From positions 1 through 64,000 of the forward strand of contig JBBATY010000011.1 in assembly GCA_040398525.1 (NCBI GenBank): 64,000 nucleotides of DNA, read 5' to 3'. Positions 17,564 to 25,995 of this stretch are shown in pieces. Every line of letters begins with the position of its first letter. Within the stretch, counting starts at the first letter, position 1. This stretch comes from VFMC01 sp040398525 (GTDB taxonomy: Bacteria; Actinomycetota; Acidimicrobiia; Acidimicrobiales; Ilumatobacteraceae). The notes beneath the pieces are model-generated. The model had not been told where the DNA came from, did no database searches, and saw only the letters and a list, made by a program, of their open reading frames with translations. The position numbers were made by a program, and so were the translations under genes.

Positions 17564-18319
17564 ATGAGCGACACGGCCGCCCCCGCCCATCCGCACACTG
17601 CTCCCGCCGCCGAGCACCCGGCACCGGCGTCGGCACCTGCGGCCCAGCCCGGCACCGAGCCGAGCGTCGGACTGGCTGTGCTCCACCTGTTCTGCAAGCC
17701 CACGGCACTGTTCGACGGCGAGGCGCTCGTCGCCGCCGTCGAGGCCGCTCGTGCGGCGGGCTGCCAGGTGGCGACGATGTCGATCCTCGGCCACAAGGCC
17801 GACGCCGCCGTCATGGCCATGCACCGCGACCAGCGCGAGCTGCGCCGCCTGCAGACGGCCGTCCAGCAGGCCGGTCTCGAGGTCGTCGACAGCTACGTCA
17901 GCCTCACCGAGGCCAGCGAGTACGCCAAGGGCCTCCCCGAGGCGATGATCAACGGTCGGCTCTACCCCACACTGCCCGCCGACGACTCGCTGCCGGCGTG
18001 GTGCTTCTACCCGATGAGCAAGAAGCGCGAGGGCGACGCCAACTGGTTCATGCTGCCCTACGACGCCCGCAAGGAACTGATGAGCGAGCACGGCCACAGC
18101 GGCCGCAAGTTCGCCGGTCGCGTGGTGCAGTACGTCACCGGTTCGGCCGGCCTCGACGACTACGAGTGGGGCGTCACCCTGTTCGCCCAGCGCCCCGACG
18201 ACCTCAAGGAGGTCGTCTACACGATGCGCTTCGATCGGGCGTCGGCGGTCTATGCCGAGTTCGGGCCGTTCTACACCGGCTACGTGGTCCCCGTCGCCGA
18301 GCTCGCCGCGTCGTTCTGA
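17564..18319 (+). CDS. hemQ: Coproheme decarboxylase HemQ (ChdC)
   Basis: Last step of the coproporphyrin-dependent heme pathway of Gram-positive bacteria: oxidative decarboxylation of coproheme to heme b. The 251-residue protein has a Pro/Ala-rich 28-residue N-terminal extension and then the chlorite-dismutase fold. Key blocks are CFYPMSKKREGDANWFML (with the Tyr used for radical chemistry) and SEHGHSGRKFAGRVVQYVTG (with the heme-ligand His), then GLDDYEWGVTLFAQRPDDLK. No other hem genes adjoin it. Convergent with the periplasmic-binding lipoprotein gene. Confidence 0.93.
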   Translation: MSDTAAPAHPHTAPAAEHPAPASAPAAQPGTEPSVGLAVLHLFCKPTALFDGEALVAAVEAARAAGCQVATMSILGHKADAAVMAMHRDQRELRRLQTAVQQAGLEVVDSYVSLTEASEYAKGLPEAMINGRLYPTLPADDSLPAWCFYPMSKKREGDANWFMLPYDARKELMSEHGHSGRKFAGRVVQYVTGSAGLDDYEWGVTLFAQRPDDLKEVVYTMRFDRASAVYAEFGPFYTGYVVPVAELAASF

Positions 18320-18350
18320 CGCTGGTCGACCGGGCACTGCCCTCGGGGTG

Positions 18351-19625
18351 TCAGCGCGGCACGACGAGCAACGAGTCGGCCACGTCGCGGCCGGAGCGGT
18401 CGTAGCGGAAGACTTCGAACACGCCGCGCACCGGATCGCCGGTGGCGTCGAGGCGTAGCTGCCCGGAGGGCCCGTCGTAGTCGATGTTGCGGCCGTCGTC
18501 CTGCAGCGCGGCGCAGGCATCGAAGCTGCTGCAGCGGGTGCCGCCGGAGGTGACGTCCTCGAGCTGGCGCACCATGTCGCCGGCGAGCGTCGACTGGGCG
18601 GCTCTCGCCGCGAGCGCCAACACGTTCACGCAGTCGGCCGCGTTCGAGGCGAACAGCTCGCGTTCGTCGGGGTGGTTCTGGCTGTAGGTCGTCGAGAAGT
18701 CCGACGGCGCCACTGTGGCCCGTGGCGACACGCCGCGCAAGCGCTCGAGCTGGTCGGCCTGCAGCCGCGAGTAGGCGCCGGCGCTGGCCGGGACGCGCAT
18801 CGCGTCGTTGACGATCACCTGGGCCTCGTCGCCCAACGCGCCGAACAGGCTCTCGACCACGCGCGGCCCGGTGGCTGCGTCGCCCACCACGGCGACGACA
18901 CCGACGCCGCCGTCGGCCGCGATCAGGGCGTCGTCGGCGAACTCGGTGTCGGTGGCCGTCACCGGCACGAGCTGGCGGACCTCGATCGACAGTCGGCGCA
19001 GATCGTCGGCGAGCTGTTGGGCGAAGGGGCGGCCGTAGTCGTCGTCGAGGTAGACCACGCTGGCTGCGCGCTCACCGGTCAGGTCGACCGCCTGAGCGAT
19101 CGCCGTGGCCTGCAGCGAGTCGGAGGCGATGGTGCGCACGAACAGTTGGTCGTCGGGGAAGTCGTCGAGCGCGAGCGAGGTCGCCGTGGGCGAACAGGCG
19201 ACGACCCCGGCGCTGCGCAGCAGCGGCAGGACGATCGGCGCGACCACCGACGACGCCGGACCGATGACTGCATCGACGCCGGCGCGCACGAGCTTGTCGG
19301 TCGCCCGTCGCGCGGTCGATGCGTCCGGCCCCTCGTCGGCCACCAGGGCGATCTCCACCCGCACACCGAGCACGCCGCCGGCGCTGTTGGCCGCCTGCAC
19401 GGCGAGTCGAGCCCCGTCGCGCAGCGACGAGCCGAGCTCGGCTCCGGGCCCGCTCAGCGGCACCAGCAGACCGAGGCGAAGCACCCCGTCGTCGGCCAAC
19501 GTCGCCACGGTGTCGGCCACGACCGGTGTGACCACCGGGCCAGCGGGCCCCTCGGTGGTGGCGTCGTCGGAGCACGCCGCGGCGATGAGCACCGCGGCCA
19601 CCCCACATGCCAGACGCCCACGCAT
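18351..19625 (-). CDS. Branched-chain-amino-acid-type ABC substrate-binding lipoprotein
   Basis: A 424-residue exported binding protein. The signal peptide LACGVAAVLIAAAC has a lipobox. The mature part begins with GVLRLGLLVPLSGPGAELG and contains GVDAVIGPASSVVAPIV, the type-1 periplasmic-binding fold (LivJ-like). No permease or ATPase lies adjacent, so it is an orphan receptor or works with a transporter encoded elsewhere. The start is set by TACACT ending 7 nt upstream. Ligand unknown. Confidence 0.85.
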   Translation of the reverse strand: MRGRLACGVAAVLIAAACSDDATTEGPAGPVVTPVVADTVATLADDGVLRLGLLVPLSGPGAELGSSLRDGARLAVQAANSAGGVLGVRVEIALVADEGPDASTARRATDKLVRAGVDAVIGPASSVVAPIVLPLLRSAGVVACSPTATSLALDDFPDDQLFVRTIASDSLQATAIAQAVDLTGERAASVVYLDDDYGRPFAQQLADDLRRLSIEVRQLVPVTATDTEFADDALIAADGGVGVVAVVGDAATGPRVVESLFGALGDEAQVIVNDAMRVPASAGAYSRLQADQLERLRGVSPRATVAPSDFSTTYSQNHPDERELFASNAADCVNVLALAARAAQSTLAGDMVRQLEDVTSGGTRCSSFDACAALQDDGRNIDYDGPSGQLRLDATGDPVRGVFEVFRYDRSGRDVADSLLVVPR

Positions 19626-19632
19626 GGGCCCG

Positions 19633-19638
19633 AGTGTA
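19633..19638 (-). promoter_or_regulatory. -10 box of binding-lipoprotein gene
   Basis: TACACT on the minus strand, 7 nt before ATG 19625. Confidence 0.55.
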
Positions 19639-19645
19639 GGGACCG

Positions 19646-20155
19646 TCACCAGTGCAGGGTGCCGGCTGCGCCCTTGAAGGGCCCGACCACGCGCGACGTG
19701 ATCCACCCGCCGTAGAACATGCCGGGGCTCGGCACGACCCGCTCGTCGTCGACCCAGCACTCGTCGAGCACTTGGGCGTAGAACGCGAGGTGGCCGGTGA
19801 TCGCCGTGAAGGCTGGTGTCGGGCGCTCGTAGCTCCAGGCCACGTCGGCCACCACGACCCTGCCTTCGACGGGGTCGTCGAGCACGACCGACCAGTACGT
19901 CGCAACGCCCTTCCATTCGCACAGGCTGCGCCGGGTCGAGGCGACGAGCAGCGAGGTGTCGACGTCGGCACGGGGCACGTAGTAGGTGGGCGGATGGCTC
20001 GTCTCGAGCACGCGCATCGCCCTCGTGGTGTCGGCCAGGGTGCGGCCACGATGCACGACGCGCACACGATCGGTCGACGGCAGGCACGCCGGTGGGCGGG
20101 GGTAGTCCCACACGCTCTCCTGCCCGGGGCCCGGCTCGAGGCGCTGCGGTCGCAT
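19646..20155 (-). CDS. DUF427 family protein
   Basis: A 169-residue protein with the DUF427 layout: VRVVHRGRTLADTTRAMRVLETSHPPTYY, SLCEWKGVATYWSVV, VVVADVAWSYERPTPAF and LAFYAQVLDECWVDDERVV. The family is common in Actinobacteria and Proteobacteria, folds as a small beta-tent, and has no proven reaction. The start is set by TAGCGT ending 6 nt upstream. It is divergent from the NUDIX gene and lies just upstream of, and co-directional with, the binding lipoprotein, which has its own promoter. Confidence 0.87.
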   Translation of the reverse strand: MRPQRLEPGPGQESVWDYPRPPACLPSTDRVRVVHRGRTLADTTRAMRVLETSHPPTYYVPRADVDTSLLVASTRRSLCEWKGVATYWSVVLDDPVEGRVVVADVAWSYERPTPAFTAITGHLAFYAQVLDECWVDDERVVPSPGMFYGGWITSRVVGPFKGAAGTLHW

Positions 20156-20161
20156 GGCGTC

Positions 20162-20167
20162 ACGCTA
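20162..20167 (-). promoter_or_regulatory. -10 box of DUF427 gene
   Basis: TAGCGT on the minus strand, 6 nt before ATG 20155. Confidence 0.55.
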
Positions 20168-20206
20168 GAGCCCGTGCAGGCTGCGACCCCGGTCGGGACC
20201 GGCCAC

Positions 20207-20212
20207 TAGGGT
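20207..20212 (+). promoter_or_regulatory. -10 box of NUDIX gene
   Basis: TAGGGT, 7 nt before GTG 20220. Confidence 0.55.
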
Positions 20213-20219
20213 CGGCCCC

Positions 20220-20924
20220 GTGAGCGACGCCACACCGTACGACTTCACCCGCGACCTCGTCCGTTGGAGCGAGGCGCTGGCGGCCATTGCGCGCACCGGC
20301 CTCGGCTTCACCCAGAGCCTCTACGAGCGCGAGCGGTTCGAAGAGGTGCTCCACGTCGCTGCCGACATCAAGGTGGCTGCTGACGATGCGCTCGAGGTGC
20401 GGCGCGAGCAGGACCACTTCGTGCAGGAGTGGATGGAGTCCGTCGGCGAGGGTGTGCCCGGCTACGTGACGCCGAAGGTGGCCATCGGGGCGATCGTCGG
20501 CAACGACGCGGGTGAGGTGCTGCTCGTGAAGCGGCCCGACAGTGGCATCTGGCTCTACCCGACCGGGTGGGCCGATGTGGGGTACTCGCCGTCGGAGGTC
20601 GCCGTGAAGGAGGTCTTCGAGGAGACCGGTATCGAGTGCGAGCCGGTGCAACTGCTCTCGGTGATCGACGGCCAGCGGATGGGCTTCACCCGCTTCGGTA
20701 TGTACATGTTGTTGTTCCACTGCAGGGCCGTCGGCGGCTCGCTGAACGGCCATCCGCTCGAGACCGCCGACCTCGGTTGGTTCTCGCGTGAGTCGCTGCC
20801 CGCCGCTACCGCCGGGGCCGCATGGTGGGGGCCGATGGCGTTCGCGGCGATCGACGGCGCCCATCTGCCGGCCGCGTTCGAGCCGGTCCGCGACCCGATC
20901 TGGCGCAGCGACCAGCCGCACTGA
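20220..20924 (+). CDS. NUDIX hydrolase with Nudix_hydro_N domain
   Basis: A 234-residue pyrophosphohydrolase. The first 65 residues form the helical N-terminal domain found in ADP-ribose/nucleoside-diphosphate-sugar pyrophosphatases (TGLGFTQSLYERERFEEVLHVAADI). The catalytic domain follows, with Nudix box GYSPSEVAVKEVFEETGIE. In the REUxEE core the usual Arg is Lys (KEVFEE), while the metal-binding glutamates are present. The likely substrate is ADP-ribose or a nucleoside diphosphate linked to a sugar. Convergent with PAC2, gap 25 nt. Confidence 0.87.
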   Translation: MSDATPYDFTRDLVRWSEALAAIARTGLGFTQSLYERERFEEVLHVAADIKVAADDALEVRREQDHFVQEWMESVGEGVPGYVTPKVAIGAIVGNDAGEVLLVKRPDSGIWLYPTGWADVGYSPSEVAVKEVFEETGIECEPVQLLSVIDGQRMGFTRFGMYMLLFHCRAVGGSLNGHPLETADLGWFSRESLPAATAGAAWWGPMAFAAIDGAHLPAAFEPVRDPIWRSDQPH

Positions 20925-20949
20925 TCGCGGCGTCGACCGTCTGCGGCGG

Positions 20950-22025
<1,076 letters not shown>

Positions 22026-22033
22026 CACCGGTC

Positions 22034-22039
22034 ACGCTA
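22034..22039 (-). promoter_or_regulatory. -10 box of PAC2 gene
   Basis: TAGCGT on the minus strand, 8 nt before ATG 22025. Confidence 0.5.
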
Positions 22040-22045
22040 TCGACG

Positions 22046-23131
22046 TCAGAGTCGTGGTTCTACCGTGTACGCCTCGCCGCCGCCGAGGGCGATGACGTCG
22101 TCGAGCCAGTTCCCGTCGTACACCTCGTTGGGCCCCTGGAACAGATCGTTCTCGGTGGCGCCCTCGGGGGTGGTGACCAGGGTCCACGCTTGACGCTTGT
22201 AGGTCCAGTTGGCCGGGTGCAGGCGATGGGCCTCGCGCCACCACGGCACTGCGGCGTCGTGGCCGACCGTGCGGCGCAGGTGCTCGCCCAACTCGAAGCA
22301 GGCAGCGGCCCGGGCCTCGTCGTCGCCGCGGGGCAGCGAGCGGGCGACGACCTCGTCGGGCGCCAGCGCGTACGGCGAGTCGGCACCGCGCTGGGCCCAG
22401 TCGACGATCGCGGCGCGGTAGCCCTCGGCGTGGTCGGGCATCTTCTTCACCTCACGCATCGCCCGGTCGATGCGTTCGGGAAGCCCAGCGGGGACCTCGG
22501 CGTCGCGCAGCGGGCTGCGCACGATGCTCGCCGATTCGGCGGGGCGCACCAGCACACCGTCCTCGTCGATCCAGACGGCCATCGGGATGTTCACGAACCC
22601 GAACAACTCGCCGGTGACGTGGGTGGTGTCGATCAGGCTGGGATGTGTCGGCGCTGCAGCGTCGATCCAGCTGTAGGTGTGCGTCGGCTCGACGTCGAGG
22701 GCAACGGTGACGACGGTGAGCCCGAGCGGCTCGAGCTCAGTGTGGAGTGCCTGCCACCCGGGCAGGCTGGTGCGGCAGCCTCAATAACTCGACCAGGCGA
22801 CGAGCAGCACCTTGCGGCCGCGCAGGCTGCTCAGCCGGAACGGGCTGCCGTCGCGGGTGATCAGCTCGGGGTCGGCTGCCGCGGCGGTGCTGAGTGCGTG
22901 GCCGGTCGCGGTGGCGGGCCCGAGCGCATGGACGCCGGTGGCCGCGTCGGTGACGAGCGGCATGCCGAGTCGGGCCGCAGTGATGCGCACGTCGAGAGAG
23001 CCGTCGTCGCGCAAGGCGCCCGGGGCCGGCACGCACACCTCGCCACGGCACATGCCCTCGGGCTTGGCTTCCCAGCCGGTGCGTTCGGCGAACACCGCTG
23101 GGTCGACATGGTCGAGGTCGAGGACGATCAT
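22046..23131 (-). CDS. ResA/TlpA-like selenoprotein (in-frame UGA = Sec117)
   Basis: A thioredoxin-fold redox protein of 361 residues when the TGA at 22783-22781 is read as selenocysteine. The frame runs unbroken on both sides: before it LSSLRGRKVLLVAWSSY, after it GCRTSLPGWQALHTELEPLG. The active site is therefore WSSY-U-GC, with U117 where TlpA/ResA proteins carry the first Cys and C119 as partner. I recall a named family of ResA-like WAxxUGC selenoproteins that this fits. Residues 1-90 form an extra N-terminal domain with C28 and C33 (MCRGEVCVP); residues after 210 form a helical C-terminal extension. No signal peptide is seen. The start is set by TACCGT 6 nt upstream of ATG 23131. A SECIS-like hairpin follows the UGA. 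Selenocysteine machinery is not in the window. Confidence 0.87.
22749..22767 (-). promoter_or_regulatory. Bacterial SECIS-like hairpin
   Basis: In the mRNA, GCCUGCC-CGGGU-GGCAGGC: a perfect 7-bp stem with a 5-nt loop that has G in its second position. The loop starts 20 nt after the UGA. Both features fit the bacterial SECIS rules (apical loop 16-37 nt from UGA, G among the first two loop bases). Confidence 0.8.
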
Positions 23132-23137
23132 GGGCGA

Positions 23138-23143
23138 ACGGTA
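23138..23143 (-). promoter_or_regulatory. -10 box of selenoprotein gene
   Basis: TACCGT on the minus strand, 6 nt before ATG 23131. Confidence 0.55.
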
Positions 23144-23180
23144 CCGGCCTGCCTTCAATGTGGCATCACGGGAGACAGAA

Positions 23181-23213
23181 GTTCATTAGGTAAACAGTCT
23201 TGCCCGAATAGGT
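23181..23213. promoter_or_regulatory. Operator of deacetylase operon (copy 1 of shared operator)
   Basis: Imperfect inverted repeat with the right half TTGCCCGAATAG. Aligned on the -35 box, 20 of 33 positions are identical to the perfect palindrome at 28154-28186, including ATT, GT, AA, TC and TTGnCnGAATAG. Probably bound by the ROK regulator at 31425. Confidence 0.68.
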
Positions 23214-23228
23214 GTGGATGGGTACGCT
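23200..23228 (+). promoter_or_regulatory. Promoter of deacetylase operon
   Basis: -35 TTGCCC (23200-23205), 17-bp spacer, -10 TACGCT (23223-23228), then GTG 23236 after 7 nt. The -35 lies inside the operator. Confidence 0.65.
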
Positions 23229-23235
23229 GCAGGTC

Positions 23236-24204
23236 GTGACTGGAATGGGGGACGGGGCCGCCCATCGGCCCGCCGGTGTCGACCCGCGGGTGCACCCGAT
23301 CGCGCCCGGTCGTGGTCGTGCCATCCTGCTCGTGGTCGCGCACGCCGACGACGTGGCGCTGTTCCTCGGCGGCACCGTCGCCGCGTGGGCCGACGCTGGG
23401 TGGCGAGTGGTGGTGGTGCGCGTCACCGACGATCGTTGGGACTCGGTCGGCTCCACCCCGCAGGCCACCATCGCCGCCAACACTGCCGAGCTGCACGACG
23501 CGGCGCGCATCCTCGGCGTCGACGAGATCGTCGAGCTCGGCCATCCCACAGACGTGCTCGGCGACATGAGCGAAGTCGCCCTGCGGGCCGAGATCATCCG
23601 CGAGGTGCGCCGGGTGCGCCCCTATGCGCTCGTCACGTTCGATCCGTTCAGCCGCTTCGGCGAGGACAACCAGGACCACGTGAAGGTCGCTGCGGCCACC
23701 GACGAGGCGTTCTGGACCAGCCAGTTCGACCTGCACCACCCCGAGCACCTCGCCGAGGGGCTGCAGCCGCACGGCGCCTACGAGCGTTGGTACTTCGGCC
23801 GGCGGGTGGGCGAGGTCACCACGGTGATCGACATCAGCGCCACCCTCGACCGCAAGGTCGAGGCCGCCTGTGCTCACCGCACGATGATGACGAACTACGC
23901 CAACCAGCTCCGCATGCAGGCCGCGACCGGCGGCTGGGACCTGCCGCTCGCCGAACAGGTGCTCGCCACCGGCGACGTGCGCCCGCTGATGGAGCCACTC
24001 GTGCGTGGGGGTGCCACGCGCACCGGGGCGCTCTACGGCGTCGCCGCGGCCGAGGAGTTCCGGGTGGTCGTCTACGGCGGCCTCGAGCCGCTGCTGCACC
24101 GCCTCGGCGTGCGCCGGCCCGACGACCACGCCCCCGACCACGCCCCCGACCACCGGCCCGATCCGCCCGCCACCCATCCGTCCAACGACTTGGAGCACCC
24201 ATGA
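23236..24204 (+). CDS. PIG-L/LmbE family deacetylase
   Basis: A zinc-dependent de-N-acetylase of the PIG-L family (322 residues), which removes acetyl from amino sugars such as GlcNAc-linked compounds. The metal/catalytic site is VVAHADDVALFLGG: H36, D38 and D39 match the His and Asp residues of the family AHPDDE motif, but the usual Pro and Glu are Ala and Val. A further His in NQDHVKVAAA is the likely third ligand. The C-terminal tail is rich in Asp-His-Pro repeats. First gene of a five-gene operon; GTG 23236 follows TACGCT by 7 nt. It ends in an ATGA overlap with the next gene. Probably supplies the free amine to the downstream enzymes. Confidence 0.85.
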   Translation: MTGMGDGAAHRPAGVDPRVHPIAPGRGRAILLVVAHADDVALFLGGTVAAWADAGWRVVVVRVTDDRWDSVGSTPQATIAANTAELHDAARILGVDEIVELGHPTDVLGDMSEVALRAEIIREVRRVRPYALVTFDPFSRFGEDNQDHVKVAAATDEAFWTSQFDLHHPEHLAEGLQPHGAYERWYFGRRVGEVTTVIDISATLDRKVEAACAHRTMMTNYANQLRMQAATGGWDLPLAEQVLATGDVRPLMEPLVRGGATRTGALYGVAAAEEFRVVVYGGLEPLLHRLGVRRPDDHAPDHAPDHRPDPPATHPSNDLEHP

Positions 24205-25253
24205 CTTCGACCCCCACCCTCACCGGCGACTGGGCCAAGGGTTTCCCTGCGGTCTACGGGCGCGAGCTGCTGCCTGCCGCGGTGGCCCAGCTCGACTCGT
24301 ACGTGGTGGTGGCCCACCCGGAGCCGTGGGCGATGGTGGCGCCCACCCTGCCCCATCCGCCGGTGCAGCTCATCGAGGCCGGCGACCTGTCGCCCGCGCA
24401 CCTCGACCGGCTCGTCGCCGAGCTGCCGAAGGTCGATGCGGTCGTCGGTCTCGGCGGGGGCTCGGCGATGGACACGGCCAAGTGGCTGCACGGCCGCTGC
24501 GAGCTGCCCCTCTATCAGGTGCCGTCGCTGCCGTCGGTGAACGCGTGCTTCACCCGCATGACGGCGCTGCGCGACGCGGGCGGTGTGCGCTACGAAGGCG
24601 ATGCCGTGCCCGAACAGGTGCTCGTCGACTACGGCCTGATGGCCGCCGCGCCGCCAGCGCTCGTGCGCGGTGGCATCGGTGACGTGCTGTCGTGCCACAC
24701 GGCCCGCTTCGACTGGCAGCTCGGCGCCGCGGCCGGGCGCGACCACCCGTGGGACGACGAGGCCGCCGCCATGTCGCTCGCCTACCTCGACGAGCTCGAG
24801 GCGCTGGCGCCGCTGCTTGCCACCGACACCGGTTCGGCAACGTGGGAGCAGGGCGTGCGCCGGTTGATGGAGTGCCACCGCGACATCGGGTGGCGTTGTC
24901 ACGAGATGCAGCACGCCCGCTTCGAGGAGGGCAGCGAGCACTTCCTCGCGTACACCTTCGAGCACGTCACGGGCCGCACGATCATGCACGGCGAGCTGGT
25001 CACCCTGGGGGTGCTCGCCATGTCGACCGTGCAGGGCAACGACCCCGCACGTCCGCGTCGCATCGCCGATGCGGCCGGGATGCGCACCGACCTCGGCGAG
25101 CTCGGGGTGGCCTGGGACGAGGTCGAGACCTCGCTGCGCCGCCTGCCCTCGTTCGTCGAGGAGCAGGGGCTCTGGCACTCGGTCGCCAACGGGTTGGTGG
25201 TCGACGACGCGCTGGTCGCGGCAGTGCACGCCGCGCTGCACCCTGCGGGCTGA
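24201..25253 (+). CDS. Iron-type alcohol dehydrogenase / glycerol-1-phosphate-dehydrogenase-like enzyme (paralogue 1)
   Basis: A 350-residue NAD(P)-dependent dehydrogenase fold. The nucleotide loop is AVVGLGGGSAMDTAKW. The metal ligands are expected in GGIGDVLSCHTARFDW (Asp), FEEGSEHFLAY (His) and IMHGELVTLG (His). It shares several of these motifs with the 32645 gene. TTGGAG lies upstream of ATG 24201, which overlaps the deacetylase stop. Substrate is inferred only as a polyol or amino-polyol phosphate. Some relatives act as synthases on sugar phosphates, so the reaction may not be a simple oxidation. Confidence 0.8.
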   Translation: MTSTPTLTGDWAKGFPAVYGRELLPAAVAQLDSYVVVAHPEPWAMVAPTLPHPPVQLIEAGDLSPAHLDRLVAELPKVDAVVGLGGGSAMDTAKWLHGRCELPLYQVPSLPSVNACFTRMTALRDAGGVRYEGDAVPEQVLVDYGLMAAAPPALVRGGIGDVLSCHTARFDWQLGAAAGRDHPWDDEAAAMSLAYLDELEALAPLLATDTGSATWEQGVRRLMECHRDIGWRCHEMQHARFEEGSEHFLAYTFEHVTGRTIMHGELVTLGVLAMSTVQGNDPARPRRIADAAGMRTDLGELGVAWDEVETSLRRLPSFVEEQGLWHSVANGLVVDDALVAAVHAALHPAG

Positions 25254-25254
25254 C

Positions 25255-25995
25255 ATGCGGGTCATCGAGTGCGCGACACCGGCGGAGGTGGCAGTGGTGG
25301 CGGCCCACCATGTCATCGAGTCGGCCCCGCGCGTGCTCGGCGTGGCCACCGGCGCGACCCCGGTCGACACGTACCGCGAGCTGGTGGGCCGCGGCGGCCT
25401 CGAGCAGGCAACCACCCTCGCCCTGCTCGACGAGTACATCGGGCTGCCGGCCGACCATCCGCAGCGCTACCGCAGCGTGATCCGCCGCCAGTTGCTGGCG
25501 CCGCTCGGACTGCCCGACGACGCCCTGCTCGGCCCCGACGTCGATGCCGCCGACCTCGACGCGGCCGCCATCGCCTACGAGCAGCGCCTGGTCGCCGTCG
25601 GCGGTGTCGATCTGCAGGTGCTGGGCATCGGCCGCAACGGCCACATCGGCTTCAACGAGCCGGGCACCCCGTTCGACAGCCACACCCGGGTGACCGAGCT
25701 GACTGCCTCGACGCGCGCCGACAACGCCCGCTTCTTCGACTCCGCCGACGAGGTGCCCGCGCGGGTGGTCACCCAGGGCATCGCCACCGTGCTCGGGGCC
25801 CGCGCCCTGCTGTTGCTCGCCGTGGGTGCTGCCAAGGCGCCGGCGATCGCGGCGATGATCGACGGGCCGCGCACCACCGACGTGCCGGCGAGTGCGCTCG
25901 TCGACCATCCTCGCCTCACCATCGTCGCCGACCGCGCCGCGTTGAGCACCGTCTCCCGAACCGCCATCCTCACCCCACACCTGGAGTACCGATGA
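25255..25995 (+). CDS. nagB: Glucosamine-6-phosphate deaminase-like enzyme
   Basis: A 246-residue isomerising deaminase of the NagB family, converting glucosamine 6-phosphate to fructose 6-phosphate and ammonia. Phosphate-binding ATGATPVDTYRELV, the catalytic-base region LLDEYIGLPADHPQRY and GIGRNGHIGFNEPGTPF are all in place. It starts 2 nt after the previous stop and ends in an ATGA overlap with the aminotransferase. In the operon it could dispose of the amino sugar released by the deacetylase. The first-loop GSTP of many family members is GATP here. Confidence 0.86.
   Translation: MRVIECATPAEVAVVAAHHVIESAPRVLGVATGATPVDTYRELVGRGGLEQATTLALLDEYIGLPADHPQRYRSVIRRQLLAPLGLPDDALLGPDVDAADLDAAAIAYEQRLVAVGGVDLQVLGIGRNGHIGFNEPGTPFDSHTRVTELTASTRADNARFFDSADEVPARVVTQGIATVLGARALLLLAVGAAKAPAIAAMIDGPRTTDVPASALVDHPRLTIVADRAALSTVSRTAILTPHLEYR

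Noticed and set aside
22781..22783. Stop codon or frameshift making the ResA-like gene a pseudogene
   Set aside because: The frame stays open and protein-like on both sides, the TGA is exactly at the redox Cys site, and a SECIS hairpin follows; selenocysteine explains all of it.
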